Shown: positions 41,547-50,340 of the stretch, one piece after another
How positions within the stretch are numbered: the first letter of the stretch is position 1
Layout of the letters: the number at the start of each line of letters is the position of its first letter
NCBI GenBank assembly: GCA_964634205.1
Contig: CAZWKE010000006.1
Location: 55,789-119,788, forward strand
Source: JAFGGG01 sp964634205
GTDB taxonomy: Bacteria > Spirochaetota > Spirochaetia > SZUA-6 > RPPD01
Length of the DNA: 64,000 nucleotides
Reading direction: 5' to 3'
The notes under the pieces: generated by a model
The model's database searches: none
Told to the model about the DNA's origin: nothing
What the model saw: the letters and a program-made list of their open reading frames with translations, nothing else
Translations under genes and position numbers: made by a program

Positions 41547-42502
41547 TGTTTGGGTACCTTGGGTCTGTTGGTAACTTCATACTTATAAATTAACCAGGTT
41601 TGATTTTCTTTGTGAAGGTAATAAACATAACGTCTTTTATCGGTAAAATCCGGATACTCGAAATACTCATCAACCTTAACCTGGGCCTCATTCCCCGTAT
41701 ACCACGTTTCCACAATATTGGTTGAGGTGGGAATGAGCAGGATATCCTGGTCCACGCGTTCTTTTTTCAGATTTTCTTTATAACGGGCAAGCAGTATTCT
41801 GCGCTGTTGTTCGGAACTGTTCATGTACTCCTTCTTGCGCGGTTCGTATTGCATGTACAGCCCCTGCAGGTCAAGGTAAAGGAAAAACCGTTCCCATTCG
41901 CCGGTCTGGGAGGCATGCTGTCGTGCATGAATGGTATAGGCAACCACCTTGTCGGGAGAGAGCGCCTCACGTTTAAGCGATTTCATGGTTTCGGCCTCAA
42001 CCACAGTACGCATTTCGGGCATGTTTACCGGAGGTCGCACATTTAGGGTAAGTTTGTTTGAAGTAAGCTTGGAAGGCATATTTCCCCGGCGTAGTTCGGG
42101 GTAAAACAGTCCCTGGACAATATAGAGTCCCGGCTTTTCCAGTTTGATATAATCGGTGATATTTTCGACTATACTGTATTCCTCATCAGGTTCAAGGCTG
42201 ATATTACGGTAAAAAACGTATTGATCTGTTGTAGTTTGACTGATAAAGTTCTCTGCGTGCGGGCTGGCAATATTGGTAGTTGTCCGCACATCAAAATCCA
42301 CGTTAAAGGTCTTGTCGTCGGCTACTTTAAAATGAAAAGTATCGGTACCTTTGTTTGTGAGAGTAAGTTTTACCTTGATTTCATCGCCCAGAAAATATAT
42401 TTTTTGATTGTAATACCGTATTTCAAATTGAATATCTTGTGTGTTTTGTGCGAAAATGGAAATGGTAGAAACCAACAGAAGGCAAAATGCTATGTATTTC
42501 AA
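41543..42502 (-). CDS. Secreted protein with immunoglobulin-like N-terminal domain, unknown
   Basis: The 319-residue product begins at TTG 42500-42502, supported by AAGGAG eight bases upstream and a signal peptide (MKYIAFCLLLVSTISIFAQ). A beta-sandwich follows (IYFLGDEIKVKLTLTNKGTD ... GLYIVQGLFYP), reminiscent of DUF4384/intracellular proteinase-inhibitor Ig folds. A helical linker precedes a C-terminal NTF2-like stretch (VETWYTGNEAQVKVDEYFEY ... YVYYLHKENQTWLIYKYEV). Family unknown. Coupled to the PilZ gene by a four-base overlap, so both may serve one envelope process. Confidence 0.75.
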   Translation of the reverse strand: MKYIAFCLLLVSTISIFAQNTQDIQFEIRYYNQKIYFLGDEIKVKLTLTNKGTDTFHFKVADDKTFNVDFDVRTTTNIASPHAENFISQTTTDQYVFYRNISLEPDEEYSIVENITDYIKLEKPGLYIVQGLFYPELRRGNMPSKLTSNKLTLNVRPPVNMPEMRTVVEAETMKSLKREALSPDKVVAYTIHARQHASQTGEWERFFLYLDLQGLYMQYEPRKKEYMNSSEQQRRILLARYKENLKKERVDQDILLIPTSTNIVETWYTGNEAQVKVDEYFEYPDFTDKRRYVYYLHKENQTWLIYKYEVTNRPKVPKQ

Positions 42503-42543
42503 TCTGGTATCTCCTTGTTTTTTTTAATTTTCGGTAAATACCT

Positions 42544-45500
42544 ATGATAAAATTATTCATAAATAAACTTAAATTACAATTAAAAAACAGCGCCGCCTAT
42601 AAAAAAATAGTCTCACACGTGCGTGAACACGCCCTGCCGCTGACCGTGCGGGGAGTATCGGGTGGATTTTTTTCCATACTCAACGCCGAGATTTTTTCCG
42701 GTTGTCCCCGCCATACGCTGATTGTCACCGGCAGTGAGGCCCGGGCGCGTGAGGTGTATCAGGACATTGCGCTTTTTGCGGATCATCGTGTGCTTTTTTT
42801 TCCTGCCTGGAACACACTTCCCTATAGTGACGTGTCCGCCACAACCGAAGTGTTTGCCCAGCGGGTTAAGGTGTTAAACAGGCTTATGCGGCCTGAACCG
42901 TTAATGGTGATAATGCCCCTGAGGGCATTCCTTACCCCGCTGCCGCCGCTGGAGGCCATAAAATCTTCCACCATTATCCTTACCGTGGGTATGACAATCA
43001 AGCGGGACCGGTTCTTACAACTATTGGAAAAACTCGGATATTCCCGTGTGCCCAAGGTAAGCATGAAGACCGAATGCGCCGTCAGGGGAGAGGTGATCGA
43101 TATCTTTGTCCCCGGATATGAACAGGCTCTGCGCGTTGTCCTGGATTTTGACCGTATTGCCAACCTGAGGTTTTTTGATCCGGCAACACAGCTCTCCTCA
43201 TCCGAAACCGGGGAGGCAATCATCTATCCGCTGCGGGAGCTGGTGTTTAATGAGAAAAATATCGAGGTTTTTTCCGGTCGGCTTAAAAAACACGGTTTTG
43301 GTGAAGAAGATATTAATGACCTGCTGGAATGTATGCAGCTTAATCCGGAGTTGTGCGGGTTGGAGTATTTTATTCCTCTTTTTTTTCACTCGACGGCAAC
43401 CCCCCTGGATTATTGCCGTGATGACTGTCTGCTGGTGCTGCAGGACAGTGAAGCGCTTGCAAACAGTGCGGAAATTATAGGCGGCGAATACCGGGAGTTG
43501 TTTGAGCGTGTGCGGGGGCAAAGAAAAATTGCCGCCGCGCCGGAAATGATACTGAATGATTTTACACATGTGGTGAATGATTACCCCTACCGGATTGATT
43601 TTTCATCCGAGTTTAAACAGCAGGCAGGGCATACCCAGATCAGCTTTCCCTCCGATCCGCCGCGTTCATTTTTCGGCAACATCAGTTACTTCAAACAGGA
43701 ACTTGAGGGGATGCTGCAGGCGGGATACGAGGTTTTTATTTTTGCCGGGTATGCGGCACAGGCCGAACGAATTGCGCATCTGTTGAAGGAGTATGAGGTG
43801 ACGGTACTGCCGTTGTCCGTTTCCGCGGGGTGTTGTATCCCGGATTTAAAAATAATGGTTATCAAGGAAAATGAGATATTCAGAAGAAAAATGCGTGCCG
43901 CCGCGGCCATGCAGCGATACAAGACCGAACCGGTTGAATCATTTATTGATCTGGAGCAGGGGGATTATATCGTACATTTACAGCATGGTATCGGTATCTA
44001 CTGCGGCATAGAGCGCATAAGCGCCAGGGGATTTGAGCGGGATTATATAAAGCTTGAGTACGCGGAAAAAGAGTTTATCTTTATTCCCACGGAACAGGTA
44101 AATCTTATTCAGCGTTATGTTGCCGTCGGCGGACGAAAACCGAAACTGGATAAAATCGGGGGGAAAGCGTGGTCCACCAGGAAACAAAAGGTAAAGGATT
44201 CGGTGGAAGATCTGGCCGGAAGTCTGCTTCATCTTTATTCCGAGCGGAAGGCCAAGCAGGGAATCAGCTTTGAACAGGACAGCGAATGGCAGAACGAATT
44301 TGAGGCCGGATTCGAATTCGAGGAAACCAAAGACCAGCTTGCCTGTATCAGGGAGGTGAAAAGGGATATGGAAAGTCCGTATCCGATGGAACGGCTGATC
44401 TGCGGGGATGTGGGATACGGGAAAACAGAGATAGCCCTCAGGGCCGCGTTTAAAGCGGTTATGGGCGGGAGACAGGTTGCCCTGCTTGCCCCGACAACCA
44501 TTCTGGCCGAACAACACTACGAAACATTTTCCGAGCGCTTTAAAGGATTTCCCGTTGAAATCCGGATGCTTTCACGGTTTGTGGAGAAAAAAAAGCAGAA
44601 AGGCATCATTGGGAAAACCAGCGGCGGTGGTACGGACATCATCATCGGGACCCACAGAATTCTGCAGCGTGATGTACAATTTAAGAATCTGGGACTGTTG
44701 ATCATCGATGAGGAGCAGCGGTTCGGGGTAAAGGACAAGGAAAAAATAAAGGAGTTGAAAAGCAATATCGACTGCCTGATCCTGACCGCCACACCGATTC
44801 CCAGGACGTTGTATATGTCACTGACAAAAATCAAGGACATGTCATTGATCAACACCCCCCCGCTGAACCGGCTTCCCATAGAAACGTTTGTGATGGAGTT
44901 TAATGAGACCATTATCACCAATGCCATCCTGAGGGAAACCGGCCGCGGCGGCCAGGTGTTTTTCCTGCATAACCGTGTAAATACCATCGCCCATATTCAT
45001 GAGCTATTGACCCGGCTTTTTCCGCAGATCCGCATCGCGGTGGCACACGGGAGGATGCAGGGACATGAGTTGGAAGATATCATGCATGATTTTATCCACC
45101 GTAATTACGACCTCCTGCTTTCCACTTCGATTATTGAGAACGGAATCGATATCCCCAATGTGAACACCATAATCATCGATCGTGCGGACATGATGGGACT
45201 TTCACAGTTGTATCAGCTGCGCGGCCGGGTGGGGCGTTCCGATGTACCGGCTTACGCCTACCTGCTCTATCCCGGGAAAAAAGCCCTGACCGAGCTTGCC
45301 ATGCGCCGCTTAAAGATAATTTCCAATTATACCGAGCTTGGTTCGGGCTTTAAAATCGCCCTTAAGGATCTGGAGCTGCGGGGCGCAGGCAACCTGCTGG
45401 GAAGGGAACAACACGGAGACATCCTGGCCGTGGGGTTTGACATGTATATGAAACTCCTGGATGAGGCAATTGCCGAACGGGACAAAGACGAACAGCAGGA

Positions 45501-45948
45501 GCAGCCCCCGGAACTGTACCTGGAGCTGGAATACACCGGTTTTATCCCCGACAGTTACATCGAAGATATGATGGAAAAAATGGAGGTATATAAAAAAATC
45601 GCCTCGATAAATACCGAACAGGACCTGGAACGGGTCTACCGGGAACTTACCGACCGGTTCGGGGCGCTGCCGGATGAACTGCACAGTATTTTATCGATTG
45701 CTGAGATCAGGATTATCTGTGCCAAGCTGTTTATTTCTTCCATCAAAGAAAAGCAAGGCAGGGCGGCAGTCTGTTTTGCCAGGCTTTCCCGTGTCTCGGC
45801 GGAAAAGGTGGTGCGCTTACTCAAAGAAAGCGCGGGGACGGTATTTCTGGATTCACACAAACCGCAATACCTGTTTCTCCATACGGGAAATATCGGTTTA
45901 AAAGACAAGTCCGCTTTTATAAAAGAGAAATTATCGTTTTTGCTGTAG
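42544..45948 (+). CDS. mfd: Transcription-repair coupling factor Mfd
   Basis: Mfd removes RNA polymerase stalled at DNA lesions and recruits UvrA. The 1134 residues match the family: a UvrB-like N-terminal region (about 30-330, with VLFFPAWNTLPYSD), the RNA polymerase-interacting CarD-like domain (about 465-530, GDYIVHLQHGIGIY), a RecG-like translocase with GDVGYGKTEIALRAA (Walker A), DEEQRFGV (Walker B), LTATPIPRTLYMSL and QLRGRVGRSDVPAYAYLLYP (TRG side), and the C-terminal D7 domain. ATG 42544 has no Shine-Dalgarno; the gene diverges from the 42502 gene over 41 bases. Confidence 0.97.
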   Translation: MIKLFINKLKLQLKNSAAYKKIVSHVREHALPLTVRGVSGGFFSILNAEIFSGCPRHTLIVTGSEARAREVYQDIALFADHRVLFFPAWNTLPYSDVSATTEVFAQRVKVLNRLMRPEPLMVIMPLRAFLTPLPPLEAIKSSTIILTVGMTIKRDRFLQLLEKLGYSRVPKVSMKTECAVRGEVIDIFVPGYEQALRVVLDFDRIANLRFFDPATQLSSSETGEAIIYPLRELVFNEKNIEVFSGRLKKHGFGEEDINDLLECMQLNPELCGLEYFIPLFFHSTATPLDYCRDDCLLVLQDSEALANSAEIIGGEYRELFERVRGQRKIAAAPEMILNDFTHVVNDYPYRIDFSSEFKQQAGHTQISFPSDPPRSFFGNISYFKQELEGMLQAGYEVFIFAGYAAQAERIAHLLKEYEVTVLPLSVSAGCCIPDLKIMVIKENEIFRRKMRAAAAMQRYKTEPVESFIDLEQGDYIVHLQHGIGIYCGIERISARGFERDYIKLEYAEKEFIFIPTEQVNLIQRYVAVGGRKPKLDKIGGKAWSTRKQKVKDSVEDLAGSLLHLYSERKAKQGISFEQDSEWQNEFEAGFEFEETKDQLACIREVKRDMESPYPMERLICGDVGYGKTEIALRAAFKAVMGGRQVALLAPTTILAEQHYETFSERFKGFPVEIRMLSRFVEKKKQKGIIGKTSGGGTDIIIGTHRILQRDVQFKNLGLLIIDEEQRFGVKDKEKIKELKSNIDCLILTATPIPRTLYMSLTKIKDMSLINTPPLNRLPIETFVMEFNETIITNAILRETGRGGQVFFLHNRVNTIAHIHELLTRLFPQIRIAVAHGRMQGHELEDIMHDFIHRNYDLLLSTSIIENGIDIPNVNTIIIDRADMMGLSQLYQLRGRVGRSDVPAYAYLLYPGKKALTELAMRRLKIISNYTELGSGFKIALKDLELRGAGNLLGREQHGDILAVGFDMYMKLLDEAIAERDKDEQQEQPPELYLELEYTGFIPDSYIEDMMEKMEVYKKIASINTEQDLERVYRELTDRFGALPDELHSILSIAEIRIICAKLFISSIKEKQGRAAVCFARLSRVSAEKVVRLLKESAGTVFLDSHKPQYLFLHTGNIGLKDKSAFIKEKLSFLL

Positions 45949-45949
45949 G

Positions 45950-47197
45950 CTACTGTAAGGACTTGTCTTCCGGAAGAATTTTAATCTGTTCCAGGTCCTT
46001 CTGCAGATTCAGGGTTTCTTTGGTAATGGCGATATATTCCGAGGCAGGTGTATATTTCTTGTCAACATCAAGGGCCTGCTGCCAGAGGCGGATGGCTTTA
46101 AAATAGTCTCCGTCCGTATACGCACTCAGTCCCTGCAAATACAGATCTTCTGCTTTGGCCAGGTTGGCCGCACGGCCCTGGTCCCCAAGGTTGAATTTCG
46201 CCTGGATGCTGAACTTGTCCAACGGGTCAACGCCGCTGGCAAGATCGACATTGTAATTTACTATAAAGGTTACTGTTTTTAAATCAATTTCCGTTCCCAG
46301 GCTGATTTGGGGATTGGCCGCCTTCAAACGCACACCACCCTGAATGGAGAGAAAAGAGGTGATGCCCACGGAAAATCCTCCTGAGATATACCAGTTCTCT
46401 GCAGGATACACATCTGGATTAAGACTGATGGGGTAATTGAAATCTAATGAAAACAGGAGTGAATGAATCGGAGCATAGGCTATACCCGCCGTGGCAATAA
46501 GGGGCAGCGGATCACCGGTGTCGAAAGGGCTTAAATTCCGTAATGTAATCCCGACGGAAAAATTATTGGCGTGCGATTCGTCGAGTTTGAGAAAATTAAA
46601 GCGGGTAAGCACTCCAAAATCCATCATCGCGGTCAGAACCGATTGATTCGGGTAAATACTGGGGGGAATGTACATGTAGGCGCCTTTTAAGGTGGCACCC
46701 ACTGAGATCCCGTCAAAATAGTAGTTGGAAAGAAAATTATATGAGGCGTTCACCATGGCAATCGTTTCCATGTAATAGCCTTTTCCTCCGGCACGGCCCC
46801 ACTCATCCTTCTCGTTAAAGGGTACATAAAGGAATTTAAGTCCGCCCGCCAAACCGAAATCTTCAAAGCGCGTGGCGTAGACGATCCCTTCGATATTGGC
46901 ATCCATTATCCAGCTGTGATGAAAAAGGGAGAATTCGCTAAAGGGAAGCTGTGAGCTGCCGGCGGGGTTTGATTCCAGAAAGGAACTGTCATTGGAAACC
47001 GCGGTGAAGGCGGTTCCCATACCCTCGTAGCGCCCCCCCATGGGGATAAAGAGTGACGGAAAGAGTGTCAATCCGGCGTTTTCATCCAGCAGGGGAGAGA
47101 AAAATGAACTCCAGTCATAGTAGAAGTTATTAAAATCGCCCCATACCAACAGAGGACTTGCGAGCAGTAGAATTATAAGAAATACTCGGTAGCACAT
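45950..47197 (-). CDS. UPF0164-type outer-membrane protein with C-terminal TPR
   Basis: The 415-residue product has a signal peptide (ending VWG-DFN) and GMGTAFTAVSNDSSFLESNPAG, the hallmark of the UPF0164 family of treponemes and of FadL/PorV-like barrels. Repeated amphipathic strands follow to about residue 345. The last 70 residues form a TPR (AKAEDLYLQGLSAYTDGDYF; AIRLWQQALDVDKKYTPAS), an unusual addition for a barrel. It may take up hydrophobic substrates. The stop lies one base after the mfd stop. A TATAAT on the minus strand ends 13 bases before the ATG; no Shine-Dalgarno beyond GAG. Confidence 0.87.
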   Translation of the reverse strand: MCYRVFLIILLLASPLLVWGDFNNFYYDWSSFFSPLLDENAGLTLFPSLFIPMGGRYEGMGTAFTAVSNDSSFLESNPAGSSQLPFSEFSLFHHSWIMDANIEGIVYATRFEDFGLAGGLKFLYVPFNEKDEWGRAGGKGYYMETIAMVNASYNFLSNYYFDGISVGATLKGAYMYIPPSIYPNQSVLTAMMDFGVLTRFNFLKLDESHANNFSVGITLRNLSPFDTGDPLPLIATAGIAYAPIHSLLFSLDFNYPISLNPDVYPAENWYISGGFSVGITSFLSIQGGVRLKAANPQISLGTEIDLKTVTFIVNYNVDLASGVDPLDKFSIQAKFNLGDQGRAANLAKAEDLYLQGLSAYTDGDYFKAIRLWQQALDVDKKYTPASEYIAITKETLNLQKDLEQIKILPEDKSLQ

Positions 47198-47352
47198 CTC
47201 TATAATATATTATACAATAAAATGTTCAGAAAAACTATAACATTATACTTAATAGTAAATTTCGGATGTATCCTAAAATAAATAATAATAATAATTGCCG
47301 TGTCGAAAATAAGATAGAATGAGAGTATATTTATAACATATCGCAAAAAGGA

Positions 47353-50340
47353 GTGACGCGAACAGGGGATTTTCAGCAAACTATGCCTTTTTTTAGAGTC
47401 GTACTTATCAGTTTTATACTCATTGCTGTTATTTTGCCCGCTTTCTATGCCCAGGAGCCGCCGGCAGGGGACCCGATCGCGCAGGCAAAGAAGTTAATCG
47501 AGCAAAAAAAACTGACCGACGCGGAAAAATTACTTATTCAGACAATGAAATCCGATCCCGGGAAAAGCAATACCATACGCTTTTTGCTGGATAAAATACG
47601 TTCCATGCGTGAGGAATACAATAAAAAACTGAAAGAGTTTATGGCTCTGCTTGAAAAAGGGGATGAGAAGGCAATCTATGATAAAATTGCCGAACTTGAG
47701 GCCTTGGACAGCTCTCCGTCGGCCCTGGGGAAAAAAATACTGACGGAGGCCCGCGAAAATGCCTGGGTAGCCATAAATCTGAAAAAATTCCTGGCTATCA
47801 TGGATCAGGCGGCGCTTTCCCTGCAAGCCGGTGACTATAAAAAGGCACTTGAGTTGTATACACAGGTTTTTGCCCTGCATCAAAAGGATTTCTACGATAA
47901 TACCGCGTATACGGCAGGGATAAAAAACAGTGTCCGCAACATCTCCGCTTCACTTACCACGCTTATTAAGCGCTTTGATGATCTGCTTCCCAAAATAAAA
48001 CAGTCGGTGGACGGCTTTGCCTTCAGGGTAAGCACGCTTTCACCGGACAAGCTCGCGGCAGAGGCCGAAACCGTGAGGGCGGATGTTAACTCATTGTTAC
48101 AACTGTATTTTGCGGTTAACCGGGTCGCGGACAATATACAAAGTATTAACGAAAGCATAAAAAAACGCTACAACAAGGCAAAAGGCGATTACCACCTGTA
48201 TTATCTCTACCGTGTTATCCACGGCAGGGACTATAGTGATCACACCGAGGGCATCCTGTATACTATCCAGCGGCAGTGGGAGCAGTACGTGACCATACTT
48301 GCCGACAGAATCAATCATGTGGCCGAACCGATCTATGTTAATGCCAAACAACAATTTCAAAGCAAAGATTTTGCCCGGTCCGCTAAAAACTTCGAACGCG
48401 TGTATACACTGTATTTGTGGCAGGTAAAATATTCCGCGCAATGGATGTTCGTTATTTTAAATAGGGATAAAAAAACGCTTGATAAAGAGGAGTGGGCAAG
48501 GATTAAACCGCGGGTGCCCGAATTTCTGCAGGCGCAGGAACGGGCAAAAGAGGCCAGGTCCTACATACGTCTGATTACTTTCAACGATCAAAAACAGAAA
48601 TATTTAACCCAACCGCCGCAAACGGATGCAGAGCTTGAAACCTACCGCGCTGAAATACGACAAACCGTTACGGATGTGCAAAGCCTGGCTGTCACCTGGC
48701 AGAAGCAGGTGAAGTATCTTGATGAAATAAATAACAACGGCTATTCGATCGGTGATGCCGGTTCTTCGGCCCGGGATATGCTTGCCAAGGTGGAGGACGT
48801 TTCGGGTACGTATCAGGACCTGGAAAAAAATGCCATCAGGGTAATGTTGGAGGCGCAGGTTGATCTGTTTAAAAAAACCCTGGAGCAGGGGCAAAAGGAT
48901 ATCAAACCGGCTCAGGAACTTATTAAGAACAAACAACCTTCCCGGGCGCTGGCACAGTTGGAGCAGACCGATAATACGCTTACCAAACTTGCCCGTGATA
49001 TCAATGATTTCAACCAAAAATGGAGTCACTCGGATAAATATATCTCTGAGGATCGTGCCATTCGTAAGGCGGTTTCGGATGCCGGGCAAATTAAAAATGA
49101 CGCTGAACGGTTGAAAAGCGGCATGCAGGATGATCTTGCTTTGGCGCGTAAACAAAGCTACGAAGCCGGTCAACACAGGGAAAAGGGGTTGGCCGATTAT
49201 AACAATGCCCGTCGCTCCTTTGAAAACAACCGCTTTGCCCAGGCCAAGGACCAGCTGCGAAATGCGAGTGAGGAGCTGACCCAGGCGCTTAACTATGAAG
49301 AGGACCCGGAAATACGGAAGATGGTTGACCAGGACTTTATTGCCTTTGACAAGGAAATAATGGAAAAATGGAAAAACCAGTCCATCATTGAGGTACGTAA
49401 TCTGATCAACCGGGCCCAGAATGATTATCGGCAGCTGTTGTTCGAGGATGCCGAAAATCTGTTGCTGCGTGCCCAGGATCTCAGTAATGAGATCAATCCC
49501 GCAAAACCGGATCAAGAAATCGTTATCTGGCTGGATATCGTCCGCAATGCACTTTCCGCGCGTTCCAGCAGGGAGATAAAAGAAGAAGAGGTTAACTATG
49601 CTGAAATGACACAGTTGTTTAACCTGGCAAACAAGGACTATTATGACGGGGTTGCGGCATTGAAAAAAGGAGACAAAGAGCAGGCCGATAAGCTTTTTCA
49701 GAGTGCCAGGGATAAGATAGCCCTGATTCTCCGCTCGTATCCCTATCACCGGGACAGCCGTGTACTGTTGTATAAAATAGAACAGGCAACCCGGACAAGA
49801 GCCGATTTCAACCGCTACCTGACCCTCCAGGTGAAAAACGCCGATCAGCTGCTCAGTAAGCAAAACTATCTTGAGGCCTATGCCGTTTATCAGGATGTAC
49901 AGGAGATTGATTCGCGGTATCCCGGTATCAACGGCAAGGTGCGGCGGGCAGAGGAACTGGTGGGGATCAGGGCCAGGCAACCCAGTCAGGCCGACCAGGC
50001 ACGTTCAAATGAGCTGGTCCGTCTGGCCAGAGAAAGCCGGGCCAATCAGGATTACCAGACCGCAATCGGGTATCTGAATGATGCCCTCCGCCTTAATCCT
50101 TTTAACCGGACCGCGGCGGTGTTGAAAGACCGGATCAATGAGATTATCGCACCGCCCAGTTCCATCCTCCCGGTGGAAGCGCAGCAGTTGTATAATGCCG
50201 CTGTTGTGAGTTATAACAATAAAGAGTATTTAAGGGCCAGACAATTATTAGGCCAGATCAAAAGAGATTTTCCGCAGCAGGCCAGAAATACAAAGGTTGT
50301 TGAGTTAGAGGAGAAAATAAAATCAAGAATTGGATCATAA
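47353..50340 (+). CDS. Large secreted TPR/coiled-coil protein
   Basis: The 995-residue product has a signal peptide (LISFILIAVILPAFYAQE). TPR-like repeats are found at the N-terminus (AKKLIEQKKLTDAEKLLIQT; ALELYTQVFALHQKDFYDN) and the C-terminus (YLEAYAVYQDVQEIDSRYPG; YQTAIGYLNDALRLNPFNR), with a long helical coiled-coil middle. It is likely a periplasmic scaffold. The start is either GTG 47353 or ATG 47383; neither has a well-placed Shine-Dalgarno, and the ATG gives the more compact signal peptide. It overlaps the start of the SpoIIE gene, so the two products probably act together. The upstream 155 bases are AT-rich with no other feature. Confidence 0.85.
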   Translation: MTRTGDFQQTMPFFRVVLISFILIAVILPAFYAQEPPAGDPIAQAKKLIEQKKLTDAEKLLIQTMKSDPGKSNTIRFLLDKIRSMREEYNKKLKEFMALLEKGDEKAIYDKIAELEALDSSPSALGKKILTEARENAWVAINLKKFLAIMDQAALSLQAGDYKKALELYTQVFALHQKDFYDNTAYTAGIKNSVRNISASLTTLIKRFDDLLPKIKQSVDGFAFRVSTLSPDKLAAEAETVRADVNSLLQLYFAVNRVADNIQSINESIKKRYNKAKGDYHLYYLYRVIHGRDYSDHTEGILYTIQRQWEQYVTILADRINHVAEPIYVNAKQQFQSKDFARSAKNFERVYTLYLWQVKYSAQWMFVILNRDKKTLDKEEWARIKPRVPEFLQAQERAKEARSYIRLITFNDQKQKYLTQPPQTDAELETYRAEIRQTVTDVQSLAVTWQKQVKYLDEINNNGYSIGDAGSSARDMLAKVEDVSGTYQDLEKNAIRVMLEAQVDLFKKTLEQGQKDIKPAQELIKNKQPSRALAQLEQTDNTLTKLARDINDFNQKWSHSDKYISEDRAIRKAVSDAGQIKNDAERLKSGMQDDLALARKQSYEAGQHREKGLADYNNARRSFENNRFAQAKDQLRNASEELTQALNYEEDPEIRKMVDQDFIAFDKEIMEKWKNQSIIEVRNLINRAQNDYRQLLFEDAENLLLRAQDLSNEINPAKPDQEIVIWLDIVRNALSARSSREIKEEEVNYAEMTQLFNLANKDYYDGVAALKKGDKEQADKLFQSARDKIALILRSYPYHRDSRVLLYKIEQATRTRADFNRYLTLQVKNADQLLSKQNYLEAYAVYQDVQEIDSRYPGINGKVRRAEELVGIRARQPSQADQARSNELVRLARESRANQDYQTAIGYLNDALRLNPFNRTAAVLKDRINEIIAPPSSILPVEAQQLYNAAVVSYNNKEYLRARQLLGQIKRDFPQQARNTKVVELEEKIKSRIGS

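Noticed and set aside
48604..49980. 458-codon open frame on the minus strand, antisense to the large TPR gene
   Set aside because: The plus-strand frame has signal peptide, TPR repeats and natural composition; the antisense protein is a hydrophobic mirror typical of reverse reading of Glu/Lys/Leu-rich helices.
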